Shown: positions 34,081 through 44,898 of the stretch, piece by piece
Position numbering within the stretch: position 1 is the stretch's first letter
Layout: each line of letters starts with the position of its first letter
NCBI GenBank assembly: GCA_029851415.1
Contig: CM056744.1
Coordinates: forward strand, 122,172,838 to 122,236,837
DNA length: 64,000 nt
Reading direction: 5' to 3'
Source of the DNA: Eretmocerus hayati
Taxonomy: Eukaryota; Arthropoda; Insecta; Hymenoptera; Aphelinidae
Notes under the pieces: generated by a model
What the model saw: the letters and a program-made list of their open reading frames with translations, nothing else
Told to the model about the DNA's origin: nothing
Database searches by the model: none
Program-made: the position numbers and the translations under genes

Positions 34081-34969
34081 AAGTGTTCCCAATAGTCTCG
34101 GTGTGTACTCCTCAGAAGGAAAGAATCTAGTCACGCCATCTTGTGTGCAGGGAGTTTTTGGAAATATCGTGAAGATGCTCGGAAGCAGTTGAGAACTTGA
34201 GAGTGCGGATGATTTTTCAACGACGGAAAAGGATTTTTTTCTAAACTATGATTTTAGATGTATCATCTTTCCTTTGCTCTCGCGACAACATTCAGCTTTC
34301 TTTTTGACTGGGTTTTCCAGAATTTTCAAGTATAATCCAGAATCTTCCAGATTCTTCTAACCAATTAGATCCAAGTCATTATGAAAATATAACAGACGTC
34401 AAACGAAAATCTACTCAGTTGTCTGTACATATACACGACACCAGAAGCCACGGGCTTGAGTTATGGGTTCCTCCGCGTGTACGTCAACTTGTGACATGTG
34501 TAACCCACCAATATTATGGCAAAATCACACTGAGAATGATAATATCAATATCATCAGGACATGTTCTGCTATTATCAAACGGACACGGGTGAACTATTTG
34601 TTGCGAGATTTGTTGCTCTATTATCGAGTTAATCTATTGATTGCTTCGTGAGGTTAAGACGTTGCTGTTGCTTGCTCTTGTTACAATGTAGTCTGGTGTT
34701 GTTTTCATTAGCTAGGCTTCCTGATTTATTTTTACAAGTGGACGCACCGATTGAGTACAGTAAAACTTACCCGAGGGACACACACTGGCAGCGACCCACC
34801 CAAAAATTCAAACGAACCATGTTCAAAGTTGGTTGGAGCAAGAACACTATACTCATACTTGAAGAACCGCCGCTGGTCCTGCTGGTAGATCCAGGCGATG
34901 CAACTCGTGATGCTAGTAGCGAATTTCTTATCCCCAGAACAATTCACGAAAATTATTGTGATTCAGTCG
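34081..34969. other. Unannotated stretch before LINE insertion
   Basis: A 112-codon frame at 34648-34986 runs across the LINE junction, so it is not a natural gene. Its first 20 codons are Leu/Cys-rich by chance. Confidence 0.4.
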
Positions 34970-34979
34970 AATATCACGG

Positions 34980-36230
34980 AATTTGACTGAAACTTGGCCT
35001 AATGCCTCTGTGCTAGATCATCACTTAGGTATGATTGGATTTGATTTATATAGACTGGAGAGGAGTTCACAAACGAGTTCAGCGTCAGAAGGTAGAGGTT
35101 TAGTTGTTGCTCTGAGGAAATGTATAGTATCGAGTTTATGTGTGATTAACTCAAGTGTGGAACAGTTGTTCATAAAAATTGATCATAAGGACTTTAAGTT
35201 TATCATAGGAGTGGTTTATTTTCCATAAAATTCGCAATCTGAAATGAGCATTCTTTCATTGTGCAGTCTTTGGCTGAAAAGTTTTCGGATTATGAAATCC
35301 ATGTTTTTAACGATTACAATATTCCATCAGTAGAATGGTTACCATCTCCTTCACATCACTCATTCAATAAGAAAGAAAGTAAAAATGTGAGGGATGCAGC
35401 TAGTATCATGTCTAATAATGCTTCATATTTGGATTTACAACAGGTTTTTCCCATTAATCCCAGTAAAAATTATTCTCTTGATTTATTGTTTACTACTTCA
35501 ATGTATTTGAAACCAATTCAAGATTTTGATGACTGGTTGGCACCACCAGATGTACATCATACACCTATGATGTTTAGTCTTCCCTGTACGCATATTCAGA
35601 AGAAATCAAATCGATCTAGGAGAAACTTTTTGAAAGGGGATTATGATGGTATTGCTCAAAATTTTGAAAAGTTGAATTGGGATACTATTTTTACCAATGA
35701 ATCTTTAGAAGAGAACTTGAAGGATTTTTATCAAATCCTTGATGAAAATATTATAAATCATATCCCAATGAGTAGGCATTATTTGAATAAATTCCCGTGT
35801 TGGTATACGCCAGAATTGAAGTCTATGATTTTTCAGAAAAAACGCTCTTGGGAAAAATGGAAGACGACAAATAGTGAGTCTGATCACACTGAATTTGAAA
35901 AACAAAGAGCACAAGTTATCAGAATCTCTAGGATTTGTTACAGGAATTATATGAATGAAGTTGAAGAAAATTTATTTAATAATATGAAATCTTTTTGGAA
36001 ATGCTAGTAATTCTATGAATAGAGTGAGTCATCCCAAATCTATGAGATATAATGGTTCATCATCGAATGATGAACATGTTACTTTGGAATTTTTCGCGAG
36101 TCACTTGAAATCTTCTTATAAGCTGTCTGGGCCCATTCAAAATCTTTCTCAGAATTGTAATTTGATGAATTTAGACTTGAGTGTAGATAAGGATGAAATT
36201 TTGAAAAAAATTTGCGTCATTGAAAAATAA
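34980..36230 (+). pseudogene. LINE ORF2: partial endonuclease and linker
   Basis: The frame opens at TETWPNASVLD, corresponding to the TETW motif of APE endonucleases. It continues with GRGLVVALRK and FIIGVVYFP strands, then FNDYNIPS, and ends with a PPDVHHTPMMFSL segment, where functional enzymes have an SDH motif (here decayed to VHH). Frames change at about 35230 and 36010. The N-terminal catalytic residues are missing through 5' truncation. Confidence 0.85.
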
Positions 36231-37365
36231 TGGCAGTTCTGGGCCTGATGGGATTCCCAATATTTTTGTGAAAAGCCTTAGTCATTCATTGTTAGAGCCG
36301 TTAAAATTACTGTATCAAAAATCTATCAACTTAGGCATAATCCCTAAAGAATGGAAAATCTCCTTCGTCACAGCTATTTATAAAGATAGTAGAACTGATG
36401 AAATTGTAAATCATAGATCAATATGGACCATGAACGTTTTCCCTAAGTTTGGATGCTCTCATAGCTGATAGTCTCAGTGCTTATTTTTTATCAGAAATTG
36501 ATGAAACTCAACATGGATTTGTCAGAAATAGGTTTATAGTTACTAACCTACTGTCTTTTGTAGATTACATTAGTAGCAATATGGAACATTTCCAACAAAC
36601 TGATGCTGTTTACCTCGACTCTTCCAAAGCATTTGACTTTCTTGATCATGCTATATTAATTGAAAAATTGTTAAATCTTGGGGTGGGAGGGCAATTGCTT
36701 CGTTGGATTTCGTCGTATTTAAGTTATGAGATCAAATTGTTTTTTTTAAGAAGTCTTTCTCCAATCCATTCCTAGTGACGTCTGGTGTACCACAAAGATC
36801 CCATTTGGGACCCTTGTTATTCATGGTATTCATTAATAATATCCCTAAAGTTGTACAGCATTCTCAATTGTTGATTTATGCAGATGATGTAAAAATTTTT
36901 AAGCAGATTAGCTTTCCTTTAGATACATCCAAGTTACAAAGGGATCTTGATGAAATTTGGAGTTGGTCTTAAAGAAATAGATCGTTTTTAAATATAAAAA
37001 AAGTGTTGCTACGTAAGCTATGTGAGAAAGCATGATAAATTTGAATTTAATTTTAACTTAAATGACCAGTTTTTAGATTCAGTATTTTCAGTCAAAGATC
37101 TTGGTTTAGTTTTTGATTCAAAACTTAAATTCGACCTTCATGGTGATTACACTGTGGGTAAATCCATGAGAACTCTAGGTTATATCACCAGGATAAGTAA
37201 AGATTTCAGAGACCCGGAATCCTTTAAATACTTATTCAATTCTGTGGTAAAACCTATCTTGAATTATGGTTCTCAAATTTGGTCTCCATCTCAAGGTTAT
37301 CTGATGAACAAACTGGAAAAGGTACAACATAAACTTTTAAGGGTTTTAGCTTTTAGAAAAATCAA
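36220..37365 (+). pseudogene. LINE ORF2: reverse transcriptase
   Basis: Recognisable blocks are SSGPDGIPNIFVK (about 36235), ETQHGFVRNR (about 36505), motif A LDSSKAFDFLDHAIL (about 36617), motif B SGVPQRSHLGPLLF (about 36780), the catalytic YADDVKIF box (about 36878), and a DLGLVFDSKL thumb-side segment (about 37095). Stops and frameshifts near 36460, 36775 and 36972-37022 break it into several frames. The YADD box itself is intact. It is interrupted after HKLLRVLAF by an insertion. Confidence 0.92.
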
Positions 37366-38216
37366 GAGGCGCGGTAGCGCCTCGCTGGCGAGTATGAGCA
37401 GACGAAAAATCGGGCGAGGCGCTGTGCCTATCTATACTTTGAATTGGGGTTTTTTAACCTCACACTTTTTTTCTACTTGGATTATTAACCTCTTAACGTT
37501 GCTCATAGAGCTCTGCAATGCTTTAGCGAAGCCTTTCTGAAACGATTCAGAGTTCTGTACAATTATTTTCTTAATCCGAGCACTGGACGCGTTTTATTCA
37601 GCACCGCAAAATTCATGCCTTCGTTTCACATCTCAGTTCGATTTCACCAGCCCCGTGTCTCGACTCGAGAAATATCGAAACGTCTCTACTACACATGTGT
37701 TGGGTATGTAAGATGGTCGAGAGAGAGAGAGAGAGAGAGATAGAAGCGCGTGCGCTAGATCTTCCTGTCCGGTTGACGGCAGTCTGCAATGAGGCTGTCT
37801 GCTGCGTACCGGGCAACGCGGGCACCGACCAGCTGGTTTGTTATCGCGGATAAATGAATTTTCGAATTATCCGAATTTCTCAATTCTATAACTATTGTAT
37901 CAGATGTGGATACTCGAAACTAGCCACGACTAGAGGTGACGTAAAGATCAAAGCGCCATGCGAGAAGGAAAGGACAGGGAGGAGAAATTCGTCTGCTTTG
38001 TTGTGTTTTGTGTGTTCGTCGCGGCTCCGCAATATTGCTCTTGCCTGTAGCTGCATGGCTCTCCAGATTGAACTGAGCAAAATATACACTGATAGTAGTG
38101 TATTTTTTATGGAAAAAATGACGGAGCCGTGTGTAACAAATTCTCAAGTGCGGTGGGGACAAGTGCTTGGAAAATTTGTGGTTACCCTTGGATTTTTATA
38201 ACCAAGGAGTGAGATA
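37366..38216. mobile_element. Left part of DNA inserted in the LINE
   Basis: This DNA has no LINE similarity and separates two adjoining parts of ORF2. It starts with the hairpin GAGGCGC-GGTA-GCGCCTC (37367-37384) and contains a GA microsatellite (37720-37741). Read on the minus strand, the hairpin is followed nine bases later by CTAA, as in Helitron 3' ends, but the A/T insertion rule is not met. Origin unresolved. Confidence 0.5.
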
Positions 38217-38983
38217 CCCCCCCCCCCCCATTCACTTTTTTTTCAAAAGTAAAACTAGGCGAGTATGAGGTTTAGAAAAGAACCATTCATCTCCAGAACA
38301 TCAAAACTTCAAATTTTATACGACATGGTTTAAACTCTTGGAAGGAATGAGATCTAAAAAAACCATGTCGAGTATTTTTTGAGCCGATTTGTCACAATCA
38401 ACATATCATCACTGATAGAGACTAGAGCCACTTTCCTCCATTCAAATCTTTCTTTCAATTCATCGTCATGGTGGTGGTTTGACAATTTCTTACTAGCTAA
38501 TTGTCGCTGAAATGACCCGAAGTTTAGGTGAGCAAAAGAAATACAGGGGAATATCGAAATAGAGAAAATATAACTGAGTTTAATTTGGTGTTCACGATGA
38601 TCCACTAAAATCTCATATCATACTCAGTTATATTTTCTCTATTTCGATATTCCCCTGTATTTCTTTTGCTCACCTAAACTTCGGGTCATTTCAGCGACAA
38701 TTAGCTAGTAAGAAATTGTCAAACCACCACCATGAGGATGAATTGAAAGAAAGATTTGATTGGAGGAAAGTGGCTCTAGTCTCTATCAGTGATGATATGT
38801 TGATTGTGACAAATCGGCTCAAAAAATACTCGACATGGTTTTTTTAGATCTCATTCCTTCCAAGAGTTTAAACCATGTCGTATAAAATTTGAAGTTTTGA
38901 TGTTCTGGAGATGAATGGTTCTTTTCTAAACCTCATACTCGCCTAGTTTTACTTTTGAAAAAAAAGTGAATGGGGGGGGGGGG
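38217..38983. mobile_element. 767-bp near-perfect palindromic element with poly-C ends
   Basis: Arms 38217-38579 and 38622-38983 are inverse copies with very few mismatches, separated by a 42-bp loop. The ends are runs of 12-13 C (left) and G (right) followed by ATTCACTTTTTTTTCAAAAG. TA lies on each side (38215-38216 and 38984-38985), fitting a Tc1/mariner-type target. No transposase. Near identity of the arms suggests a recent origin or arm homogenisation. Confidence 0.88.
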
Positions 38984-38987
38984 TATA

Positions 38988-39352
38988 CTAAAATTCAATA
39001 AATTTAATCATGATTATGCTGAAATTTCAAATCTATTCAAAGTACCAACGATATCATCTCAGTTTCAATATAATAATTTGTATATAATAATTTGCTGATG
39101 TATTCAATTCTGAACGAGGATCTTCATATTCCAGATGTTAGACCGAAAATAAAAGATCATGTCACTAGTTATAATTTGAGGTGTCCTCAAGCAATCAATA
39201 GTATTTTTGCTCGGCCGAAGTTCCTATTTGATTCTCCATTAAATAGATGCGTAAGAGAATGGAATCATTTGAGTTCAGATTTACAATCTATTTCTGTTAA
39301 GTCAATTTTCAAACTCGCTGTTGAAGCAGCTGTTTATAAGTATTATCCTTAA
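38988..39352 (+). pseudogene. LINE ORF2: C-terminal region
   Basis: The LINE resumes with FNHDYAEISNLFKVPTISSQ, the post-RT segment expected right after the HKLLRVLAF break. After one frameshift at about 39095 it continues to a stop at 39352 with NLRCPQAINSIFARP and REWNHLSSDL blocks common at LINE C termini. A 200-bp 3' UTR follows. Confidence 0.85.
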
Positions 39353-39570
39353 GGGATTCGAGCTATATTGAACGTTGTTTGTTCTTAGAAAGTTTATCTA
39401 TTTAGTTACTTTTTCTGAGTAGTTACTCGTTAGTTTGATCTTGTTTTAGATCGTTCTCTGTTTGATTTTTTATCACCTATCTGGTGAAACATAATTTATG
39501 TAAAAAATTTTTATTTGGGCAGTAATGCCCGTTTATTGAAATGATAAATGAATAAATAAATAAATATCAC

Positions 39571-39909
39571 TGTGAGCTTCAGACTTACTATTCCAATCAT
39601 CAATTGATTCTGACTGTGGAAAGTAGTTGATTAACACCGAGCAAACTTTAATTGAACAAAAGTAGCATCTCAATGTATCCGTATAAATCACTAGTTATAA
39701 CAAACCAGCACCACAATTATAATTCCTAACAGAAATCCATGGTTTTGAATTGAATGCCAGAAGTGACTTAATGGTTGGACTGTATCTCAGATACATATCC
39801 ACTAATATGCACAGTCGTGGACAGTCAGCAGCGTAAATTTCAGTCAAGAGGACGGTGTAGCTCACTTTAATTTTCAAGTTTTTAGTTGCACGGAACTCCG
39901 TAAAAACGT
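39571..39909. other. Unannotated stretch
   Basis: Nothing recognised. Confidence 0.4.
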
Positions 39910-40890
39910 TATATGATTGCATATTTCGACGATTGGCTTCGAATCCAATTAGCGCAATGGAAAATGGGCATCTCATTCGCCGCAGGCAAGAGCCAGAGAG
40001 GGCGTAATTCGAGCTGCACTGATGCAAATGCAAAAAATGGCGGTACCAAAGCACATCTTGAGCAGGGCGCCCAGTGCGCGTCATCGCGTGGGGCTCTGGA
40101 GTGGCTTTTGGTCTCGGCCTTCAATATCCTCCCGGTGTTCCCACGTGCGTTGGGTACTTACCTCGTGCGTTGCGGCAGCCGTATGTGATCAAATCGGATT
40201 AAAACGAACGTAAAAAGTGTACTTGACGAGAGGTGCGCGCGGGGCCGTACAGCCACCGCTGTGTAGCTGAGAAATCGGCAATAAAGTCGCTAAGAAATAT
40301 GCGGATCTGCGAAATTTTTTGGGAACGCTCGAGGCACGTGTGCAACGGTCCAGATAAGCATCGAATCGACGAGTTCTGTATCGAAGCATCCTCTTGGCCG
40401 ACTCGCGTCCCTCGAACCGGTGGATTGATGGGCCTCCGTTGTCCGAGATTCGGCGAGATCCGACGATCGCACCTATAACGAATCGGACTCGGCTGGCATG
40501 GCTAACCCGGTCCAAAAAATCGACAATACGCCCAGTATCTATAAATATGCACATATTTGTTGAGCCGGACTGCTCGTATTCAGACGGTGGCGGCAGGCAC
40601 GTAGGTGTGGCGGTGCGTTGATATTCTCACGTCGCCCGCATGTGTATTTTATATTCGCCAAACTAGCCGTGCATTTTTTCGCCCCGAGGTACGGGAGATA
40701 CCGTCGAGGCGCGTGTGCCCAGGTATAATAATGCGCGATGCTGCGGAGGCACTATACGTTGCACAGGTGACGACTAGCCGCCCCGGCCATATCTCATTGG
40801 GCCTTTTTTGCGCTTGTTTTGCGGGCTCGAACGTTTCGCTACGCCGATGCTACCGCGATGCCTTGTTTTCTCCAAAAATCTTTGAATATT
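39910..40890. promoter_or_regulatory. GC-rich island
   Basis: CpG-rich block with overlapping frames on both strands (up to 121 codons), none recognised. Function inferred only. Confidence 0.25.
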
Positions 40891-41557
40891 TATAAGTTTG
40901 GGGGGCAGAGGTGCCGAGAGGGAGGTGCGGAGGAAGCGGGAGGATGAGACCAACCAGTCGGCATTTGTTCGTTATTTTAATTCAAACCATCGTATCCTCG
41001 GCACTGCGCTAAAGAGCCACAATCCGATCCTCCTCCTCAGCCTCGATCTCATTGTTTATTGCCCAAAACAAGAGGCGAGTGTCACTGTGCTCAGTGGAGC
41101 CAACATAACCGCCTTCGCAAGTTCGGAGCTCAGCGTATCCAAAGCGCGATACTATGCCCAGTACTTTCAATTAGTGTACTCAACTTGCCTCCTATGCCGA
41201 TCTCAGAAATGGGTACTAACTGACCTTCCCGCATATTTTTTTTACGTTATTTATGTAAAAATATGAGAGAGTACGTAGTTTGCATCGGGCCCGAATCATT
41301 CCTGTGTTTCCCAGATAATTCAAAGTGATCTTTCTATTTTTCGTGTTTGCACGGCTAAGAAATTACCGAGGAAATCGCGTTCACTAAAACTGATGCGAAT
41401 TTATTTTTATTTCGCCAATGTCAACGTCCTTTAGCGTATTCAATTCCTTATCTCAAGGCCTCCAAAATGCGCTCTTCAGATTTGCATCACTCTGATTTGG
41501 ACCGATTTTATGTACAAAACAAAAAGATGATTTGAGAAACAAGAAAGCCGACATCGG
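40891..41557. other. Unannotated stretch
   Basis: A 122-codon plus frame (40898-41266) without known motif. Confidence 0.3.
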
Positions 41558-41982
41558 AGTATACCCAACATGCCCCCATATGGCTATCTCGGAAATGCGT
41601 GCAGTATGGCTCGATTTACCACTCAGAATGTGTTCACCGCATCAAAATAGTAGGTCGGAAACAGGGTCTTGGGCCAGCTAAAAACTCTGAATGTTGCTGC
41701 GCGGTAATGAGTACGGATCAAAGTGATTTTATGCACTTTATCGCCGATTAACGTTGTTTTTAATGATGGAGGCAAGTTGGGCACACACTTTTGTGAAATC
41801 TCGAAAATCACCGTTTGGAAGGATTGGAACAGTTTGGCTCCAGTTGGCTCAAATTGAATGGTCTTTAATTCATTTTGAAGGTCTTGAAACAAGCTTCAAA
41901 ATGAGCCAAGGTACGTTGAAAAATGTTGAGGTAGACTGGAGTTATCAAGAAAATGTCTTAATGGGGGCAAATTGGGTACACT
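41558..41982. mobile_element. 425-bp TIR element
   Basis: AGTATACCCAACATGCCCCC at the left and, inverted from the right, AGTGTACCCAATTTGCCCCC match at 19 of 22 positions including two following bases. Size and TIR fit a MITE. Target duplication was not resolved. Confidence 0.5.
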
Positions 41983-43189
41983 GACCTTAGATGATGGAAA
42001 ATCAAAGAGTCTTGGAATAAAGTATTGTGGGCCAATAGAAGACATTCATTGAGATGTGATTTTTCGTTCAACGCACTGAATCTCTCGTCAGTGTTAGGAG
42101 AACGAGTACGAGGGTTCCATGGATTTTGCCGTCAAAGACGAAAAATCCATTTGGATGAATCCGTTGCGCATCGAGATATCTTTGCTCGTGAGGTTCTGAG
42201 CACTCGCTGGCCCATGGCAAACGTTCAGCTGCGGCACTTGCCAAATATTGCCTCTCCCTTTCGAATTTCTCGCAAACATCGCAATTCACAATTTCCTTCT
42301 CTCTCTCTTCTTGGCTCAACGGGGTCGTGCACTCTCATCGCCCTCTGACGATCCGCGCGCCCCTCTTCGTCACCTATTTTCTCTGTTCCATTTTTAGCAC
42401 AGAGCTCGGCGCTCAACCTATTTCTTGATAGGCGATGATGAGTAAGATTGATGGTATTTATGATGGGTAATTTATCGCCGAATAGAGCACTTCGGAGCCG
42501 ATAATGAAACCGAATTACTAGAGCGAACTCAACGATGGGCTTGCTGAATGAGTATAAAACTGATCGATCTGGAACTTCGTGTAGTTACCAATATTTTGGC
42601 AACGCTGTAACTTTTGACAATGAGCCAGCCTCTACATACATTCTTTGTATGGATTTATCTAATCATGGAATGTTTGAAAATGCAGTTGATTAGAACTGTC
42701 ATGAGTCGAATCACTGAACTTCGGTGAGGTCTAAGCTTGAGGAGAATCTTACTCGAATTTTTTTAACTTTCAGTACACCGATTGAGTGGGTGGCGTAAGC
42801 CCAGTAGATTCTTAGTGATCTTCATACCACATAGAACGCATCCAAATCAAATGGGCCGTATAGTTGGTTGTGTTTTTTGTTGACTTGTCTGTCCCGAGCA
42901 TAAAACCAGTCCAGCCAGGTAAAGAACTTGCGATATTATTGCATCTTTGTCATAGAAAATATTTCGATCAATCTGACACAGTAATTTATTCAGTCGTTCA
43001 TATCAATCGTTAGAGAACCGCATGAACTCGATAAATTGTAAAGCTCGTTACACCGACCTTTGCATAGGAAAAATTGAAAATGAAGCGGTTATCAGAGTAG
43101 AGTTGAACTGTTGTAGACGATGGTAGATTCAAATATCAATTTCATTACGTTTGCACACGATATTTCACGAAAAAGAAAAAAGACCAACG
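41983..43189. other. Unannotated stretch
   Basis: Overlapping frames at 42025-42416, none recognised. Nothing seen in 42420-43190. Confidence 0.35.
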
Positions 43190-43850
43190 CGAAAAGTTGC
43201 TCGAACCGGCATGTATCACAATTTTCGACACGATGCCGTGCATGAGCAAGGCAAACGAAATGAAAACTTGGTTACACGCCACGGAAAGTCAGACGCGTTC
43301 CCTTGCGAGAGAGCCTCTTCATAGTTTGAACTCGTTTCCGCACGTATCTGCAGCTACGGAAATTAAATTTCACTCGCGAAAAAATTGCACCACCGCAAAG
43401 CGAGTCGCATTGAAAGATTTGTGCACACGGTTTCCACAGCTCGGATCGAGGTGGATGGGATGGCGTCGGATGGCGTGCCCTCTACTCTTATCCCCTGCGT
43501 TTTTCCCATTCGTACAACTTGTGCAGCTCGAGTTGCGGATTACGATATGAAAAGAGCACTCCCCGAACTTACTTTAGCTCGCTCGGATTCGCTCGCTAAT
43601 TTCCTTAGATCCCAGATCTCATGCAGGGCCTCCCAGATGATGTACGTATCAAGGCCGTACAGTTTCTGGCTTGCACGTAATACTTCGCTTTTATCCAACT
43701 CAAGGATATACCGAGATCCATCGTCGTCGTCTTTTGCGTCGAGAACCAAGCGAGGATTTGCAACTCGCTGTCTCAGATTTTATCCACATAATCGCACTCG
43801 AATGGTCTTCCCAGAGTACGAACCTGTGTGACATCGTGGATGATCGGAAT
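43190..43850. promoter_or_regulatory. Moderately GC-rich island
   Basis: Frames of 117 and 148 codons in different registers overlap, none recognised. Composition resembles the other islands. Confidence 0.2.
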
Positions 43851-44564
43851 ACTACCTCATCTCACAGAACTCTTTGTAAATTGAAATATCATGGGATTTT
43901 GATCTCGGATGAGACGAAGTTACGGTTTCCACGGAAGATTCTTCTGGTACCATGTCACTGAGAAGTGAGTTTTGTGTGAATCTCGCAATGATATTTGTTC
44001 AAGGCTGTATTTTCGGGCTATACTTAAACTTTTTTCTAACTCAACTGCAAAAACAGGTTGCCTCTCGAAGGCCCTCGTACTAACCATAACCCTATTATCA
44101 GGTGTCAGCGGAGCAAAATTTCGAATACATAGCTCAGCCAAGGAAGTCACGGGAGCGCAACTTGGCATCGGCGTATGTTTTTCAATCAAATGAACAATCA
44201 TTGCGGGACAACAGCATTCGGCGTTTTTGTCAAAAACTGTCAAAATCTCATCATAGTCTGAAGTCATGACCCGCTGGTTGATACGTTTAATCTATGTATA
44301 CATATAAATCGAAAAACCTTTCATAATTCTGGAACCAATTGCTGGATTGACCATCAACCGTTCACATTCGAAAAAATTCAGATTTGGAATCTTGGGACCT
44401 CTAGTCCAAACCTCGACTTGTAAATTAAGGAGATCATTATAAATGATGCCATCCCACACCTATTCCAGTAGATGGTATCTTCGTGATATCTATTTTAATC
44501 TCTGGATGGGTTGGATAATGAAATGATATGGAAAGGTTTTCCTTCTGAAAGAAACCGTGACCAC
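43851..44564. other. Unannotated stretch
   Basis: Nothing recognised. Confidence 0.35.
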
Positions 44565-44567
44565 TAC

Positions 44568-44895
44568 CGAGGAACACCCAGGGGTTGTGGAACACGGATT
44601 TGGATGGAACTCTGGGGATAGTCTCCTTTTACCATCAAAAGATGAAACCCACAGCCGCATTTGCAAATGCCCAACCGTTTTCCAGCTGCAGCTATTATGA
44701 TAAACATTACGAGTATATCTATGTATATTTTTTTGAACATGGGCCCATATGGGCAATGCTAGTGTCATGGGCTATAGATCGGAAACGGTTGGGCATTTGC
44801 AAGTGCGGCTCTGGATTTCACCTTTTGGTGGTGAAAAGAGACTATTTCCTGAGTTTCAGCCAAATCCGTGGCCCACAACACCTGGGTGCTCCTTG
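44568..44895. mobile_element. Palindromic MITE, copy 3 (TAC flanks)
   Basis: The TIRs read CGAGGAACACCCAGG on the left and CAAGGAGCACCCAGG from the right. TAC lies on both sides (44565-44567 and 44896-44898). The arms share ACGGATTTGG, AATAGTCTC and GCATTTGCAA words with each other and ACGGATTTGGCTGAAAC with copy 2. The loop carries AACATGGGCCCATATGGGC, the inverted form of the family loop. Length 328 bp. Confidence 0.85.
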
Positions 44896-44898
44896 TAC

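Larger units (their letters stand above)
34978..39562 (+). mobile_element. 5'-truncated APE-type LINE with 8-bp target duplication
   Basis: The copy begins inside the endonuclease domain at about 34978 and ends in a TAAA-type simple tail (39546-39562). AATATCAC flanks it at 34970-34977 and 39563-39570, a target-site duplication. Endonuclease, reverse transcriptase and the C-terminal region follow in order, interrupted by 1.6 kb of foreign DNA at about 37366-38992. The family is of the Jockey/I/CR1 type; the exact clade cannot be assigned by eye. Confidence 0.92.

Noticed and set aside
37366..38216. Helitron in minus orientation
   Set aside because: Hairpin and CTAA are suggestive, but the base outside is not A and no matching 5' TC end could be fixed.
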